Positions 1 to 8,128 of a stretch of 64,000 bases of DNA are shown piece by piece; positions within the stretch are counted from its first letter, which is position 1; every line of letters begins with the position of its first letter. The DNA is from Bacteroidaceae bacterium (GTDB lineage: Bacteria > Bacteroidota > Bacteroidia > Bacteroidales > Bacteroidaceae): contig JAGAQH010000037.1 of NCBI GenBank assembly GCA_017622815.1, positions 1-64,000 of the forward strand. The letters run 5' to 3'. A program made the translations under genes and the position numbers. The notes under the pieces are model-generated. The model made no database searches. It was given only the letters and a program-made list of their open reading frames with translations, and had not been told where the DNA came from.

Positions 1-111
1 ATCAGAATGGCTGTTCAGGGTTATAACAGAAACTGGCATTTGAAGAATGAATATATCTCCAAACAATACACAACCAACCTAAAGGATATTATAGTAGTTA
101 AAGCCAAGTGA
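1..111 (+). CDS. 3' end of an unidentified protein (partial)
   Basis: Reading frame 1 is open from the window edge to a TGA at 109-111, giving 36 residues that end in LKDIIVVKAK. The tail loosely resembles the LK(D/E)VVV motif found near the N-terminal plug of TonB-linked outer-membrane proteins. Here it is followed at once by a stop, so it could be the end of a normal gene or a truncated remnant. The gene starts outside the window and its identity cannot be settled. A chance open frame is also possible. Confidence 0.25.
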   Translation: MRMAVQGYNRNWHLKNEYISKQYTTNLKDIIVVKAK

Positions 112-847
112 TTATTTGTTTGCCAAAAGAAAAACATTCAATTGGCTAGAATGGACGACAGTCAAATTTGGTTTAGTTTATCCCTTTTGTATATATATCC
201 AAACTAAACTAAACCTATATTTACCTTTATGCCTACGGAAAGATTCTTCTTTTGGCTTACAAAAAAGAATACCATCTTTACTTTATTCCCTTAGCATATA
301 TATTCTAAATAAATAAAGTAAAGAAGATAGAACTTAGATATTCTGGAAAAAACAGATTATCTTTGCAACTGGAAACAGAATAATCAGTGGATGATCAAAA
401 AGAAGAAGTAGGTCAGTAGAAAGAGATGCTTCCTTTAAGAAACAAATTTTGTTCCTCGACAATATTTGAAAATATTCCATCATGACGATAAAATGAAGTC
501 AAATGAAGGGAAAACAAACAAGAGAAACATAAAAAACATTAAAATGTGGTTTTTGAGTACTTTTGTTTCTGTTTTGTTTCTTGAAATAAAATATCACTTA
601 TAACAAATTATATTTCAATATATTACAAATAGCGTTCTGTAATTTGCGAAGTTTGAAGACCCAAAGATAACGTTTCGTAACGTCCTTTTAACCACATAAG
701 TGGCAATCCCAGAAAGCCCTGATGGGCTAATTGGTGTGATGCAAAGGTATCTAAATTTTCATTAACAAACAAATAATAGAAAGGAAATATGTACCTAATG
801 GCATTTTTGCTATTATAGTGTATTGTGCGTCGGAAATAAGGAAAGAT
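112..847. other. AT-rich intergenic stretch with no recognisable gene
   Basis: This stretch is clearly richer in A and T than the rest of the window. A 66-codon frame opens with TTG at 116, but it has no promoter, no family resemblance and a low-complexity hydrophobic composition, so it is not called. I see no tRNA, riboswitch or repeat that recurs elsewhere in the window. Confidence 0.6.
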
Positions 848-889
848 AAAGTAGAGGCCTTAACATTGTAAAGTAAAGGCCTCTACTTT
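848..889 (-). terminator. Hairpin downstream of the nitroreductase gene
   Basis: A perfect 14-bp inverted repeat (848-861 with 876-889) surrounds a 14-nt loop. It lies 45 bp past the minus-strand nitroreductase stop. Another partial copy of the AAAGGCCT core follows at 896-906. A terminator role is inferred from position and structure. Confidence 0.5.
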
Positions 890-933
890 GCGAAGTAAAG
901 GCCTTTAGTTGTGTAAGTAAGTAGTACTGTGTT

Positions 934-1440
934 TTACTGCCACACCTCTTCCATAGCCTTGCGCACCTTGGGCGCCAGTTCGTCGGCAGGGTAGCCGATG
1001 GGGATGAGGGCTACGGGTTCCATACCCTCGGGCATGGGAACTATGTCGTGGAACTGGTTGATGTCGAAGTTGCACACCCAGCATGTGGCAAGTCCCTGCT
1101 CGGTGGCGGCAAGGCAGAGGTGCTCTATGGCAATGGCAAGGTCGATGTCGGCATGAGACTTGTTGTCGTATCGGCGTGTCCAGCATTCGCTTTCAACCTT
1201 CATGCAGAGGATGATGGCAGGGACGTCGTTTATCCAGTCGCGGTGGTATGTCTCCTTCACTCGGGCAAAGAGTTCGGGTTGGCTTTCGTCCACGAGGATG
1301 AAGCGCCATGGCTGGCGGTTGACGGCAGACGGGGCAAGGCGTACGCACTCGCGGATGTAGTCCATCTTTTCCTGTTCGATGGGACGATTCTGGTACTTGC
1401 GGCAACTGTAGCGTGCCTGGCATAGGTCTTTGAAGTTCAT
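934..1440 (-). CDS. Nitroreductase family protein
   Basis: This 168-residue protein has the compact FMN-dependent nitroreductase fold. The N-terminal RYSCRKYQ corresponds to the RxSxRxF FMN-phosphate motif, followed by APSAVNRQPWRF, the usual flavin-binding segment. Later, ADIDLAIAIEHLCLAATEQGLATCW matches the conserved helix and GLG/TCW region. Members use NAD(P)H to reduce nitro compounds, quinones or related substrates in the cytoplasm; the substrate here cannot be told. At 168 residues it is in the short range of the family, typical of the small Bacteroidales members. It stands alone on the minus strand between the AT-rich edge and the repeat-bounded helicase gene. Confidence 0.9.
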   Translation of the reverse strand: MNFKDLCQARYSCRKYQNRPIEQEKMDYIRECVRLAPSAVNRQPWRFILVDESQPELFARVKETYHRDWINDVPAIILCMKVESECWTRRYDNKSHADIDLAIAIEHLCLAATEQGLATCWVCNFDINQFHDIVPMPEGMEPVALIPIGYPADELAPKVRKAMEEVWQ

Positions 1441-1470
1441 AGTGTTATATGGTTATTGGTTAGTAGTTTA

Positions 1471-1620
1471 GGACCCCCTCAATCCCCCTGTAGGGGGAGG
1501 TAATGGTGAGGACCCTCCCCCTTGCCCCTCCACAAGGGAGGGGAGTATAATGTACTGCTGATTGGGCATTAGTCGGTTGTAATCACTCCCTCCCCTTGTG
1601 GGAGGGTATGGGGAGGGGTC
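1471..1620. repeat. Dispersed G/C-run palindromic repeat (two adjoining copies)
   Basis: Positions 1471-1500 hold a 30-bp palindromic fragment nearly identical to 21470-21500. Positions 1511-1620 hold a full element. It opens with GACCCTCCCC, has a short hairpin of C5/G5 runs at each end, has an AT-rich centre, and closes with GGGGAGGGGTC. The centre, read on the minus strand, contains GTACATTATACT, which also occurs at 4439-4450 and in partial form near 6540 and 18000. The right end lies 15 bp from the helicase stop codon. Confidence 0.85.
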
Positions 1621-1634
1621 TTCCTGTTTTCTCA

Positions 1635-3698
1635 TTACTCCCATAGGTTGTCTATGTATTGTTTCAGCCTTCGGTAGAAGGGATGGCGGCACAGGGTGGG
1701 GGAGTGCCCTATGATGATGAGTTTCATTCGTGCACGGGTTATGGCAACGTTCATGCGGCGTAGGTCGGCGAGGAAACCCACTTGTCCCTGTTCGTTCTGT
1801 CGCACCATGGAGATGAGTATGATGTCGCGCTCCTGTCCCTGGAACCCGTCCACAGTGTTTATGGAGATAAGGTGGCGGAGGGATTTCCAGTAGGAGTCCT
1901 TGCGGAGCATCTTGCGAAGCAGGTGCACCTGGCCCTTGTAGGGGGAGATAATGCCGATGTCCAGACGCTCGTACAGGATGCGGTCCTTGCCGATGCGCTC
2001 TATGTAGTCGTGCAAGGTCTGCAGGGCAAGTTCTGCTTCAACAGGATTTATGCGGCTGAGACCGTCGGGGGCGAGGGTCTCACCTTCTTCGAACGGAAAA
2101 CGGAAAGGGGGACCCTCCCCCGGCCCAGTCCTCGCGTCGCAATGGAGATTGCTCCCCTCATGGAGCACAGATTGACATTCAGTCAATCCTCCAAAGACTC
2201 CATTCGCCACAAGGGAGGGGAGTGAGATGTTTTGTGTATTCATTTGCTGGAAGTCACTGCTCCCCTCCCTTGTAGAGGGGTTGGGGGAGGGTCTTTCTTC
2301 TCCACCTGCCTCCACCCATTCCACAGCAGTGTCCCAATCCAGTATGCCACGATACTTTACGCCGGGATCGCTTTGCAGGAGCCCGTCGTAGAACTCTTGG
2401 TTGGGGAACTGCATGATGTCGTCCGCCATGCGGTATTGCACGGTGAGCATGGACACGCAACGGGGCTTATTCTCGCAGATGGTCTGCATCAGTGTCTTGT
2501 CCAGACCTCCAGACAAGGCTGCCGGCGACTTTACGGTAGGTGGCAACTGGCGGTGATCGCCGGCCAGAATGACACGGTCGGCCTTCTGTATGGCTATCCA
2601 GCATGATGCCTCCAGGGCCTGTGCCGCCTCGTCTATGAAGAGTGTGCCGAAACGACGTCCCGTAAGGAGATGGTGCGCACTTCCCGTGAGGGTGCAGGCT
2701 ATGACGCGTGCATCGGCAAATATGCTTTCGCTGATGGTGTATTCCAGTTCTGTTGCCTTTTCCTTCAGGCGTGCTATCTTCTGGTGGCGGTTCTCGCGGT
2801 TGCCCTCGCGGCTATCGTAGAGTTGGCGTATGTTGCGACGTATGCCCCAAAGTTGGTCATAGAGCGGATGGTTCTCGAAGCGCCGCTCGTAGGTGTCCTG
2901 AAGCATGCGGTCGGTGACGCGTGTGGGGTTGCCTATGCGCAGGACATTCACACCGCGTTCGGAGAGTTTCTCGCTTATCCAATCCACCGCCATGTTGCTT
3001 TGGGCGCAAACGAGCACCTGCACTTCGCGGTGCAAGGTTTCGTAGATGGCCTCCACGAGTGTGGTGGTTTTTCCTGTGCCCGGCGGACCGTGTACCACGG
3101 CCACGTCCTTGGCACGCAGCACCATGTCGGCAGCCTTTTCCTGAGAAGGGTTGAGCCACGGGAAGCGCACGGGGGCAAAAGAGAATTCCGATGCCGGAGC
3201 AGTGGTGTGGCAGATGTCGCGCAACTGTGCCAGGCGGTTGCCTTTGGCTGAAATAACGGCGTCCAAAGCCTGGAACATCAGGCGGTATGTGTATTCGTCG
3301 AGATAAAGTTGGATGCCCAACCTGTCTGCCTCTGTAATCTGCGCCAGGGCTTGCGGGGAAGGCAGGGAAACGACCATCCTGTTTTCCTCCACGAAACTGA
3401 CCTGTGCCGTGAATTTCATGTAGGTGAGCATGCCGCTGGCATCCTCGCGGAAGAAGCACACCGGTTTGCCTGGTTCGAACTGATGTTCTACGTCGGTGTC
3501 GGTGCTACGGCCGACCTCCACCACCAACTGGTCCAGACTGTTGTAGTAGGAACGCCCCACAGACAAGGGGAACCAACACATGCCACGGCGCACCTTCTTC
3601 TGTATGCCCATGTTCTGTGTCTGACGCTGGAATTGTTCCTTCTCGAACTCGTATTCCTGTAGCAGCAGGTCCTTTTGCCTTGTCAAATCCTGTATCAC
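1635..3698 (-). CDS. Superfamily 1 (Dna2/IGHMBP2-like) helicase with an in-frame repeat insertion
   Basis: This is a 687-residue cytoplasmic ATP-dependent helicase of the Upf1/Dna2/IGHMBP2 type. Motifs in order: a Q-motif-like LNPSQ (about 182), Walker A GPPGTGKT (204-211), Walker B DEAAQ (356-360), motif III GDHRQLPP (380-387), QYRM (421-424), then GFQGQERD and VAITRAR near the C-terminus. The core is complete. Between the end of RecA domain 1 and SRINPVEAEL, where related proteins have only a short linker, lie about 75 extra residues (467-540). They are encoded by a copy of the dispersed palindromic repeat and include SPNPSTREG and GPGEGPP. The reading frame is preserved across the insert. 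Whether the protein still works is unknown; the insert lies between motifs and could form a disordered loop. The gene is divergent from the TIR-like gene, about 90 bp away. Confidence 0.9.
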   Translation of the reverse strand: MIQDLTRQKDLLLQEYEFEKEQFQRQTQNMGIQKKVRRGMCWFPLSVGRSYYNSLDQLVVEVGRSTDTDVEHQFEPGKPVCFFREDASGMLTYMKFTAQVSFVEENRMVVSLPSPQALAQITEADRLGIQLYLDEYTYRLMFQALDAVISAKGNRLAQLRDICHTTAPASEFSFAPVRFPWLNPSQEKAADMVLRAKDVAVVHGPPGTGKTTTLVEAIYETLHREVQVLVCAQSNMAVDWISEKLSERGVNVLRIGNPTRVTDRMLQDTYERRFENHPLYDQLWGIRRNIRQLYDSREGNRENRHQKIARLKEKATELEYTISESIFADARVIACTLTGSAHHLLTGRRFGTLFIDEAAQALEASCWIAIQKADRVILAGDHRQLPPTVKSPAALSGGLDKTLMQTICENKPRCVSMLTVQYRMADDIMQFPNQEFYDGLLQSDPGVKYRGILDWDTAVEWVEAGGEERPSPNPSTREGSSDFQQMNTQNISLPSLVANGVFGGLTECQSVLHEGSNLHCDARTGPGEGPPFRFPFEEGETLAPDGLSRINPVEAELALQTLHDYIERIGKDRILYERLDIGIISPYKGQVHLLRKMLRKDSYWKSLRHLISINTVDGFQGQERDIILISMVRQNEQGQVGFLADLRRMNVAITRARMKLIIIGHSPTLCRHPFYRRLKQYIDNLWE
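2107..2297. repeat. Copy of the dispersed palindromic repeat inside the helicase gene
   Basis: The element starts with GGGGGACCCTCCCCC at 2107-2121 and ends with GGGGGAGGGTC at 2283-2293. It carries the same terminal G/C-run hairpins as the intergenic copies, including CACAAGGGAGGGGAGT near 2210-2225. Its AT-rich centre differs from those copies. It contributes codons about 467-540 of the helicase without a stop. Confidence 0.85.
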
Positions 3699-3753
3699 GA
3701 TGCAAATTTATCAAAAAAATGATGGATGCGAGGGGATTGAGAGGGAAAAAGTG

Positions 3754-3761
3754 TATATTTG
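3754..3761 (+). promoter_or_regulatory. Bacteroidetes-type -7 box for the TIR-like gene
   Basis: TATATTTG fits TAnnTTTG, and an ATTG about 15 bp upstream may serve as a weak -33 box. Transcription would start near 3768, leaving a short leader before the ATG at 3790. This argues against the in-frame upstream ATG at 3700. Confidence 0.6.
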
Positions 3762-3789
3762 TATGCGAGAAACCTTAAAAGCAAGACGT

Positions 3790-4317
3790 ATGAACAACCA
3801 CAAGACATACTTGGCATTCAATGTGGATGCCGTGCGTGACAGCAAGAAGGAGAACCTTCACACGCTGAACCTGCTGGGAGACTGGCAAAGACGTTTCCCC
3901 AATCGCTTCAATTTCCTGAATACAGACTACATCAACTTCATCGCCACTCACGATGATTTGGTGGAAACCACCGTGAAGAGCGACTTCTTTGCACGGATGG
4001 AGAAAGCCGACAACCTGATGCTGGTGGTCACCAAGGATACCGATGCAGACAACGTGTGGCTGAACTGGCAGATAAGTCGTGCCGTGAACCGCTACCACTT
4101 GCCCGTAATCGTTGCCTTCAAGGGCGAGACCGTAGTTACCGACGACACCCTGAAGGAATATTGGGACCACATCCCACAGAAGATACGCAAGTACATAGGA
4201 CGCAACAGCGCACGCATGTGCTATATCCCCCTGACCGAAACAAAGGTGGAGAAGGCTTTGGGCTACTTCAGTGTGCACTCGCAGACCTATCCCTGCGACA
4301 GTACCACGATATATTGA
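3790..4317 (+). CDS. TIR-like (ThsB/DUF1863-type) protein
   Basis: This 175-residue protein resembles the TIR-like domain of Thoeris ThsB proteins (PF08937). It has an N-terminal beta strand TYLAFNVDAVRD, a central FARMEKADNLMLVVTKDT strand-helix, and VWLNWQISRAVNRYHLPVIVAF (from about residue 88), which matches the WvnWEI...npiigv signature. The position usually held by glutamate in that signature is Gln here (Q93), so NAD hydrolysis may be lost, or the catalytic residue may lie elsewhere. The ATG at 3790 is chosen because it follows the -7 box and begins the conserved domain; an in-frame ATG at 3700 would add 30 low-complexity residues. It is followed by the repeat and then the ATPase/DUF4435 pair. 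Family assignment is moderate; a role in defence is inferred. Confidence 0.65.
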   Translation: MNNHKTYLAFNVDAVRDSKKENLHTLNLLGDWQRRFPNRFNFLNTDYINFIATHDDLVETTVKSDFFARMEKADNLMLVVTKDTDADNVWLNWQISRAVNRYHLPVIVAFKGETVVTDDTLKEYWDHIPQKIRKYIGRNSARMCYIPLTETKVEKALGYFSVHSQTYPCDSTTIY

Positions 4318-4321
4318 ATGG

Positions 4322-4483
4322 GGACCCTCCCCCCAGCCCCTCCCTTTATGGAGGGGAGTAGTTACAACAGGCTATTAGGGAGACGATTTTTAATCTGTCA
4401 AACTTAAAATACGAACCAATTACACCCCTCATCCTCCAGTACATTATACTCCCCTCCATATAGGGAGGGGTACGGGGAGGGTC
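4322..4483. repeat. Dispersed palindromic repeat, full copy
   Basis: The copy runs from GACCCTCCCCCC just after the TIR-like stop codon to GGGGAGGGTC 26 bp before the ATPase ATG. The internal segment contains GTTACAACAGGCTATTA at the left and CCAGTACATTATACT at the right, both shared with other copies. It fills almost the whole spacer between the two genes. Confidence 0.85.
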
Positions 4484-4509
4484 TTTTCATTTCTCATCGT
4501 TAATCGCTT

Positions 4510-5334
4510 ATGGCATACATCAGTCGCATAGAAATAGACTCTCTCTGGTCGGGTCAGCACCATGTGGTGTGGGACTTGCGTCCGGATGTCAACATCCTAA
4601 GTGGTGTGAACGGTGTGGGAAAGAGCACCATCCTGAACAGAGTGGTGAAGTATCTGTTGAACATCGATCGGCTGGCCAAGGCAACGGAGGGAGTGACACT
4701 TACCTATGAGCCCGAAGATGCTGAGCAGGTAAGGTTTGATGTGATACGCTCTTTCGACCGTCCGCTCATTTCTCAGGACATACTGTCCAAGGTGGCAGAC
4801 ATAAGTCTGCATAGCGAACTGGATTTCCAATTGTATCAGTTGCAACGCCGTTTCCTGGACTATCAGGTGAACATGTCCAATCGTATGGTGCGCCTCTTCA
4901 CGGAACAGGTGCCCGAGGCTCAACAGAAGGCTCAGGAGATAGCCGGAGAGAAGGAGCACTTCTACGACCTGGTTGACTCTCTCTTTGCCGATACAGGCAA
5001 GACAGCTCTTCGTACAAGCAACGAAATCATACTCGTTCAGCACGGCGAGCACCTGACACCATACCAGTTGAGCAGCGGCGAGAAGCAGATGCTGATAATC
5101 CTGCTTACTGTGCTGGTGCAGGACAAGCAGCCCTATACCCTCTTTATGGACGAACCGGAAATATCCCTCCATGTAGAGTGGCAGCAGAGGCTGATAGGTC
5201 TGATACGCGACCTCAACCCCCATGCGCAGATTATCCTCACCACACATTCGCCTGCCGTGATAATGGATGGTTGGATGGATTGCGTTACTGACGTGGAGGA
5301 CATAGTGAACACTTTTATCAAGCCTGAGGAGTAG
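4510..5334 (+). CDS. Compact ABC/AAA-type ATPase, AriA-like
   Basis: This 274-residue cytoplasmic P-loop ATPase is of the RecF/OLD/AAA_15 kind. It has Walker A GVNGVGKST (32-40), an ABC signature SSGEKQM (about 188), Walker B LFMDEPEISL (about 212-221) and an H-loop TTHSPA (about 244). The middle region, with FLDYQVNMSNRMVRL, is a short helical insertion instead of a long coiled coil. Directly downstream lies a DUF4435 gene. An ABC-type ATPase paired with DUF4435 is the layout of PARIS (AriA/AriB), in which the ATPase senses a phage trigger and releases the TOPRIM nuclease. This protein is shorter than the AriA proteins I know, so it is called only AriA-like. The ATG at 4510 is the only good start and lies just after the repeat. 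Confidence 0.8.
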   Translation: MAYISRIEIDSLWSGQHHVVWDLRPDVNILSGVNGVGKSTILNRVVKYLLNIDRLAKATEGVTLTYEPEDAEQVRFDVIRSFDRPLISQDILSKVADISLHSELDFQLYQLQRRFLDYQVNMSNRMVRLFTEQVPEAQQKAQEIAGEKEHFYDLVDSLFADTGKTALRTSNEIILVQHGEHLTPYQLSSGEKQMLIILLTVLVQDKQPYTLFMDEPEISLHVEWQQRLIGLIRDLNPHAQIILTTHSPAVIMDGWMDCVTDVEDIVNTFIKPEE

Positions 5335-5396
5335 GGCAAGTTTGTCTTGAACCTAAAGACCAACGTCCGAACCATTTCACTTTTTTATCAGCAAGG

Positions 5397-6416
5397 ATGG
5401 GAAGAAGGTTAGTATGCAACATAACGTCGGAATACATCGCTGCGGCAAACAGACTGAAGCCATGTAAGTCAAAGACCCGCATCGTGGCTTATGTGGAAAG
5501 TTATGATGACATAACCTTCTGGCGCGATGTATTGGACGAGTACGAGACGGATAGAGTCCGTTTCGAGGTCATGCTGCCCTCCCGAACCTCCCTTGGCAAG
5601 GGCAAGAAGACTGCCCTGATGAATAACCTCGGGCCCTACATGATTGCATGCGTGGATGCCGATTACGACTGGCTTCTGCAGGGCAAGACACCATTGAGCA
5701 AGGAACTTTGTGACAACAAGTATGTGCTCCATACCTATGTCTATGCCATAGAGAACTATCAGTGCTATGCCGAGGGTTTGCACCGTGCCTGCACACGAGC
5801 CACGTTGAACGACCGCGAAGTGCTCAATCTGGAAGCATACATGGAGGAATACAGCAAGATCGTGTGGCCTCTGTTTGTATGGAACATCTGGGTGTACCGC
5901 AGAGGCAGGGACAACGAGTTCGGTATTATGCACTTCATGGACACCGTCACTTATCACGAAGCCAACATCCGCAATCCCGAGGACACTCTGGAATATGTGC
6001 GCCGACGTGTTAACAAGAAGATAAACTGGTTGCACCAGCACTTCCCCGAGGGTAAGAAAACCTATGCCCCCTTAAAGGACGAACTCCTTGCCATGGGCCT
6101 TCTTCCCGAACATACCTATTTATATATACAGGGCCACGGCCTGAAGGACGGAGTAATCCTGCCATTGCTCAACCCCATCTGCCACTTGCTGCGGCGCGAG
6201 AGGGAAAGGGACATCAACGCCCTTGCCATGCATGAAGTACAGCGTCAGAACGAACTTTCCGGTTATCGCAACAGCAGCCTTTCCATAGAAGATGCCTTGA
6301 AGAAGAGCATGTCCTACCGTCAGTCTTTGCCTTACCAATGGCTTCGCAAAGACATAGAGAATGTGTTGGGTTGTGGAGAGAATCAGACTCCTCCCCAACC
6401 CTCCCAGAATGGGTAG
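5397..6416 (+). CDS. DUF4435 (TOPRIM-like, AriB-like) protein
   Basis: This 339-residue protein starts 62 bp after the ATPase gene. The N-terminal half fits DUF4435: RIVAYVESYDDITFW with a candidate catalytic Glu34, then MIACVDADYDWLL with Asp87 and Asp89 as the DxD of a TOPRIM fold, then YAIENYQCY. The C-terminal half includes HGLKDGVILPLL and is helical. In PARIS, AriB proteins are TOPRIM nucleases held by AriA and freed by a phage protein. Pairing with the ATPase supports a similar role here, by inference. The last dozen residues (ENQTPPQPSQNG) are translated from the left end of a dispersed repeat, which supplies the stop codon. The original C-terminus was therefore probably altered by the repeat. 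Confidence 0.8.
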   Translation: MGRRLVCNITSEYIAAANRLKPCKSKTRIVAYVESYDDITFWRDVLDEYETDRVRFEVMLPSRTSLGKGKKTALMNNLGPYMIACVDADYDWLLQGKTPLSKELCDNKYVLHTYVYAIENYQCYAEGLHRACTRATLNDREVLNLEAYMEEYSKIVWPLFVWNIWVYRRGRDNEFGIMHFMDTVTYHEANIRNPEDTLEYVRRRVNKKINWLHQHFPEGKKTYAPLKDELLAMGLLPEHTYLYIQGHGLKDGVILPLLNPICHLLRRERERDINALAMHEVQRQNELSGYRNSSLSIEDALKKSMSYRQSLPYQWLRKDIENVLGCGENQTPPQPSQNG

Positions 6417-6580
6417 GGACAGTTGCAAACAGGTATATCTGTGAAGTACCGTCGTATCAGTGAAATGTATGTCTGTTGACAAACGGAAAACGGCGGACAG
6501 GGTAGGGGAAGCCCTAAAACAAAATCCCTATCTCCAAAACATTATACTCCCCTCTCTTGCAGAGGGGGCGGGGGAGAGTC
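6386..6580. repeat. Dispersed palindromic repeat between the DUF4435 gene and trkA
   Basis: The copy begins with GACTCCTCCCCAACCCTCCC inside the last codons of the DUF4435 gene and ends with GGGGGAGAGTC 16 bp from the trkA stop. The right half contains CAAAACATTATACTCCCCTC, matching other copies. A heptamer-like AAACGGAAAACGG lies in the centre at 6481-6493. It separates two convergent genes and may act as a terminator for both. Confidence 0.75.
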
Positions 6581-6595
6581 CTTTCCTCTCGCCTT

Positions 6596-7990
6596 TCATC
6601 CTTTCAGCGCCGAAATTATTTGTTCTATTGTTGAGGAGGGAGGTGCGAAGAATTTGTCAATCTGGCGTATCAGCCCCGATTTGCTGAATACCACCACACA
6701 GTCGCCTGGTTGTATTTGTGTGTTACCGCCTATGCTCATGCCGACATTGTCTCGTACCAGACCGCCAAGAGTGATGCCTGCAGGGAAATGCAACTCGCGT
6801 ATGGGTTTTCTGGTTATGGGACTTCCTTCGGCGGCGATGAACTCGGCTATGTCGGCATCGGCTATGGTCAGTCGGCGAATGTTTGCCACGTCTGTGTCCA
6901 GCATCATGCGGTAGATATGGCTTGCCGCTATTGTTTTCTTGTTTACAATGGTGCCGATGTCCAGTTTGCCTGCCATGGCCACATAGTCCATATTCTCCAC
7001 CTGAGCCACGGTTTTTCTCACTCCGAGACGCTTGGCGGCCAGACAGGCAAGGATATTGTTCTCTGTATTGCTGGTCAGTGCGGCAAATCCCTGTACGTCG
7101 CGTATTCCCTCGTCAATGAGCAGGTCCGTGTCTCTGGCATCGCCATGGATAATCATTATGTCGCTGTCGTCCAGTTGCTCCAGCAGTTGCTGGCAACGTT
7201 CCTCGTCATGCTCTATGATTTTCATGCTTATGTTGTCGGGCTTGGCATGAGCCACATGTACGGTGATGTCTCCGCCGCCCATGATCATGGCCTTGCGCAC
7301 ATCGGCATAGTTCTCCTTGCCCACAATCTTGCGAATGAGTGGAATATGCTTGCGGGTGGTCATGAAATAGGCGATGTCTCCCAAAAGTATCTCCGTGTTT
7401 CCGTTGGGGATGATTGTTGCCTCTCCCCGTTTCAGAGCCACTATGTGGAATGGCGAGGTGGGGCCGCATAGTTCCTTCAATGGTTTGTTGAAGAGTTCTG
7501 CCGCCTCTTCCCTCAGTTTTATGCCCATGAGGCACAATGCTCCGTTGTGCACTTCCCAGTATTGGCGCACCCATGAGCGCTTCAGACCGTCTACGATTTC
7601 CGTGGCAGCCAGTTCCTCGGGATAGACAAGTGAGTCTATGCCCATTTGCTTGAAGACCTCGCGGTAGTGTTCTGTGGTGTATTCGCTGTTGTCCACTCGT
7701 GCCACGGTCTTCTTGGCTCCCAGCGTGTGTGCCAGCATGCAGCAGGTAATGTTCTTTGTCTCTTCCGGAGTTACGGCAATGAACAGGTCGGTGTGTGCCA
7801 CTCCAGCCTCTTTCAGTCCGCTTATGCTGGTGGGCGAGGCGTTCATTATGAGCAGGTCGTAGTTTCCCCCGGCCATTTCCTCGGTCTTGTCGGAGTCCTC
7901 GTCCATGAGTATGATATCGTGATTCTCTTGTGAGAGAAGTTCGGCAAGGTGTGTTCCTACGGCACCTGCGCCAGCGATGATTATCTTCAT
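6596..7990 (-). CDS. trkA: Trk potassium uptake system regulatory protein TrkA
   Basis: This 464-residue cytoplasmic protein has two tandem RCK (KTN plus TrkA_C) modules. The first Rossmann motif is IIAGAGAVGTHLAELL, and the second half begins at AMIMGGGDITVH, where the nucleotide motif is less canonical. TrkA binds NAD(H)/ATP and gates the TrkH/TrkG potassium channel at the inner membrane. The length is normal for a double-RCK TrkA. It lies 130 bp downstream of dxs on the same strand, a common Bacteroidales order. In the relatives I remember, trkH follows trkA; here trkA is followed by a repeat and the convergent DUF4435 gene, so trkH must lie elsewhere or be missing. Confidence 0.93.
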   Translation of the reverse strand: MKIIIAGAGAVGTHLAELLSQENHDIILMDEDSDKTEEMAGGNYDLLIMNASPTSISGLKEAGVAHTDLFIAVTPEETKNITCCMLAHTLGAKKTVARVDNSEYTTEHYREVFKQMGIDSLVYPEELAATEIVDGLKRSWVRQYWEVHNGALCLMGIKLREEAAELFNKPLKELCGPTSPFHIVALKRGEATIIPNGNTEILLGDIAYFMTTRKHIPLIRKIVGKENYADVRKAMIMGGGDITVHVAHAKPDNISMKIIEHDEERCQQLLEQLDDSDIMIIHGDARDTDLLIDEGIRDVQGFAALTSNTENNILACLAAKRLGVRKTVAQVENMDYVAMAGKLDIGTIVNKKTIAASHIYRMMLDTDVANIRRLTIADADIAEFIAAEGSPITRKPIRELHFPAGITLGGLVRDNVGMSIGGNTQIQPGDCVVVFSKSGLIRQIDKFFAPPSSTIEQIISALKG

Positions 7991-8010
7991 GTGTGGTTGG
8001 TTGAATATTT

Positions 8011-8128
8011 AACGGTGAGCGGATGGGCGGTGAGCGGTGAGCGTTGAGTGGGGAAGTCCGAGTACTCTGAGTACTCTGAAGACTCCAAGTTCTCAGTTCT
8101 CTGTTTTCCGTTTGCCGTTTTCACCTTT
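8011..8128. repeat. Spacer of short tandem repeats between dxs and trkA
   Basis: The spacer is almost wholly repeats. Heptamer-like GGTGAGC units occupy about 8011-8050. A 9-bp array (GAGTACTCT twice, then decayed units) occupies 8060-8090. A CGTTTTC-type stretch occupies about 8101-8128, ending inside the last dxs codons. The 9-bp units match the array at 13205-13275, and the last part matches 22725-22757 and 44471-44490. Confidence 0.75.

Noticed and set aside
116..316. 66-codon frame with TTG start
   Set aside because: AT-rich, low complexity, no promoter and no family features.
2254..2460. Small frame across the repeat in the helicase
   Set aside because: It overlaps the helicase in another frame and its sequence comes from repeat G/C runs.
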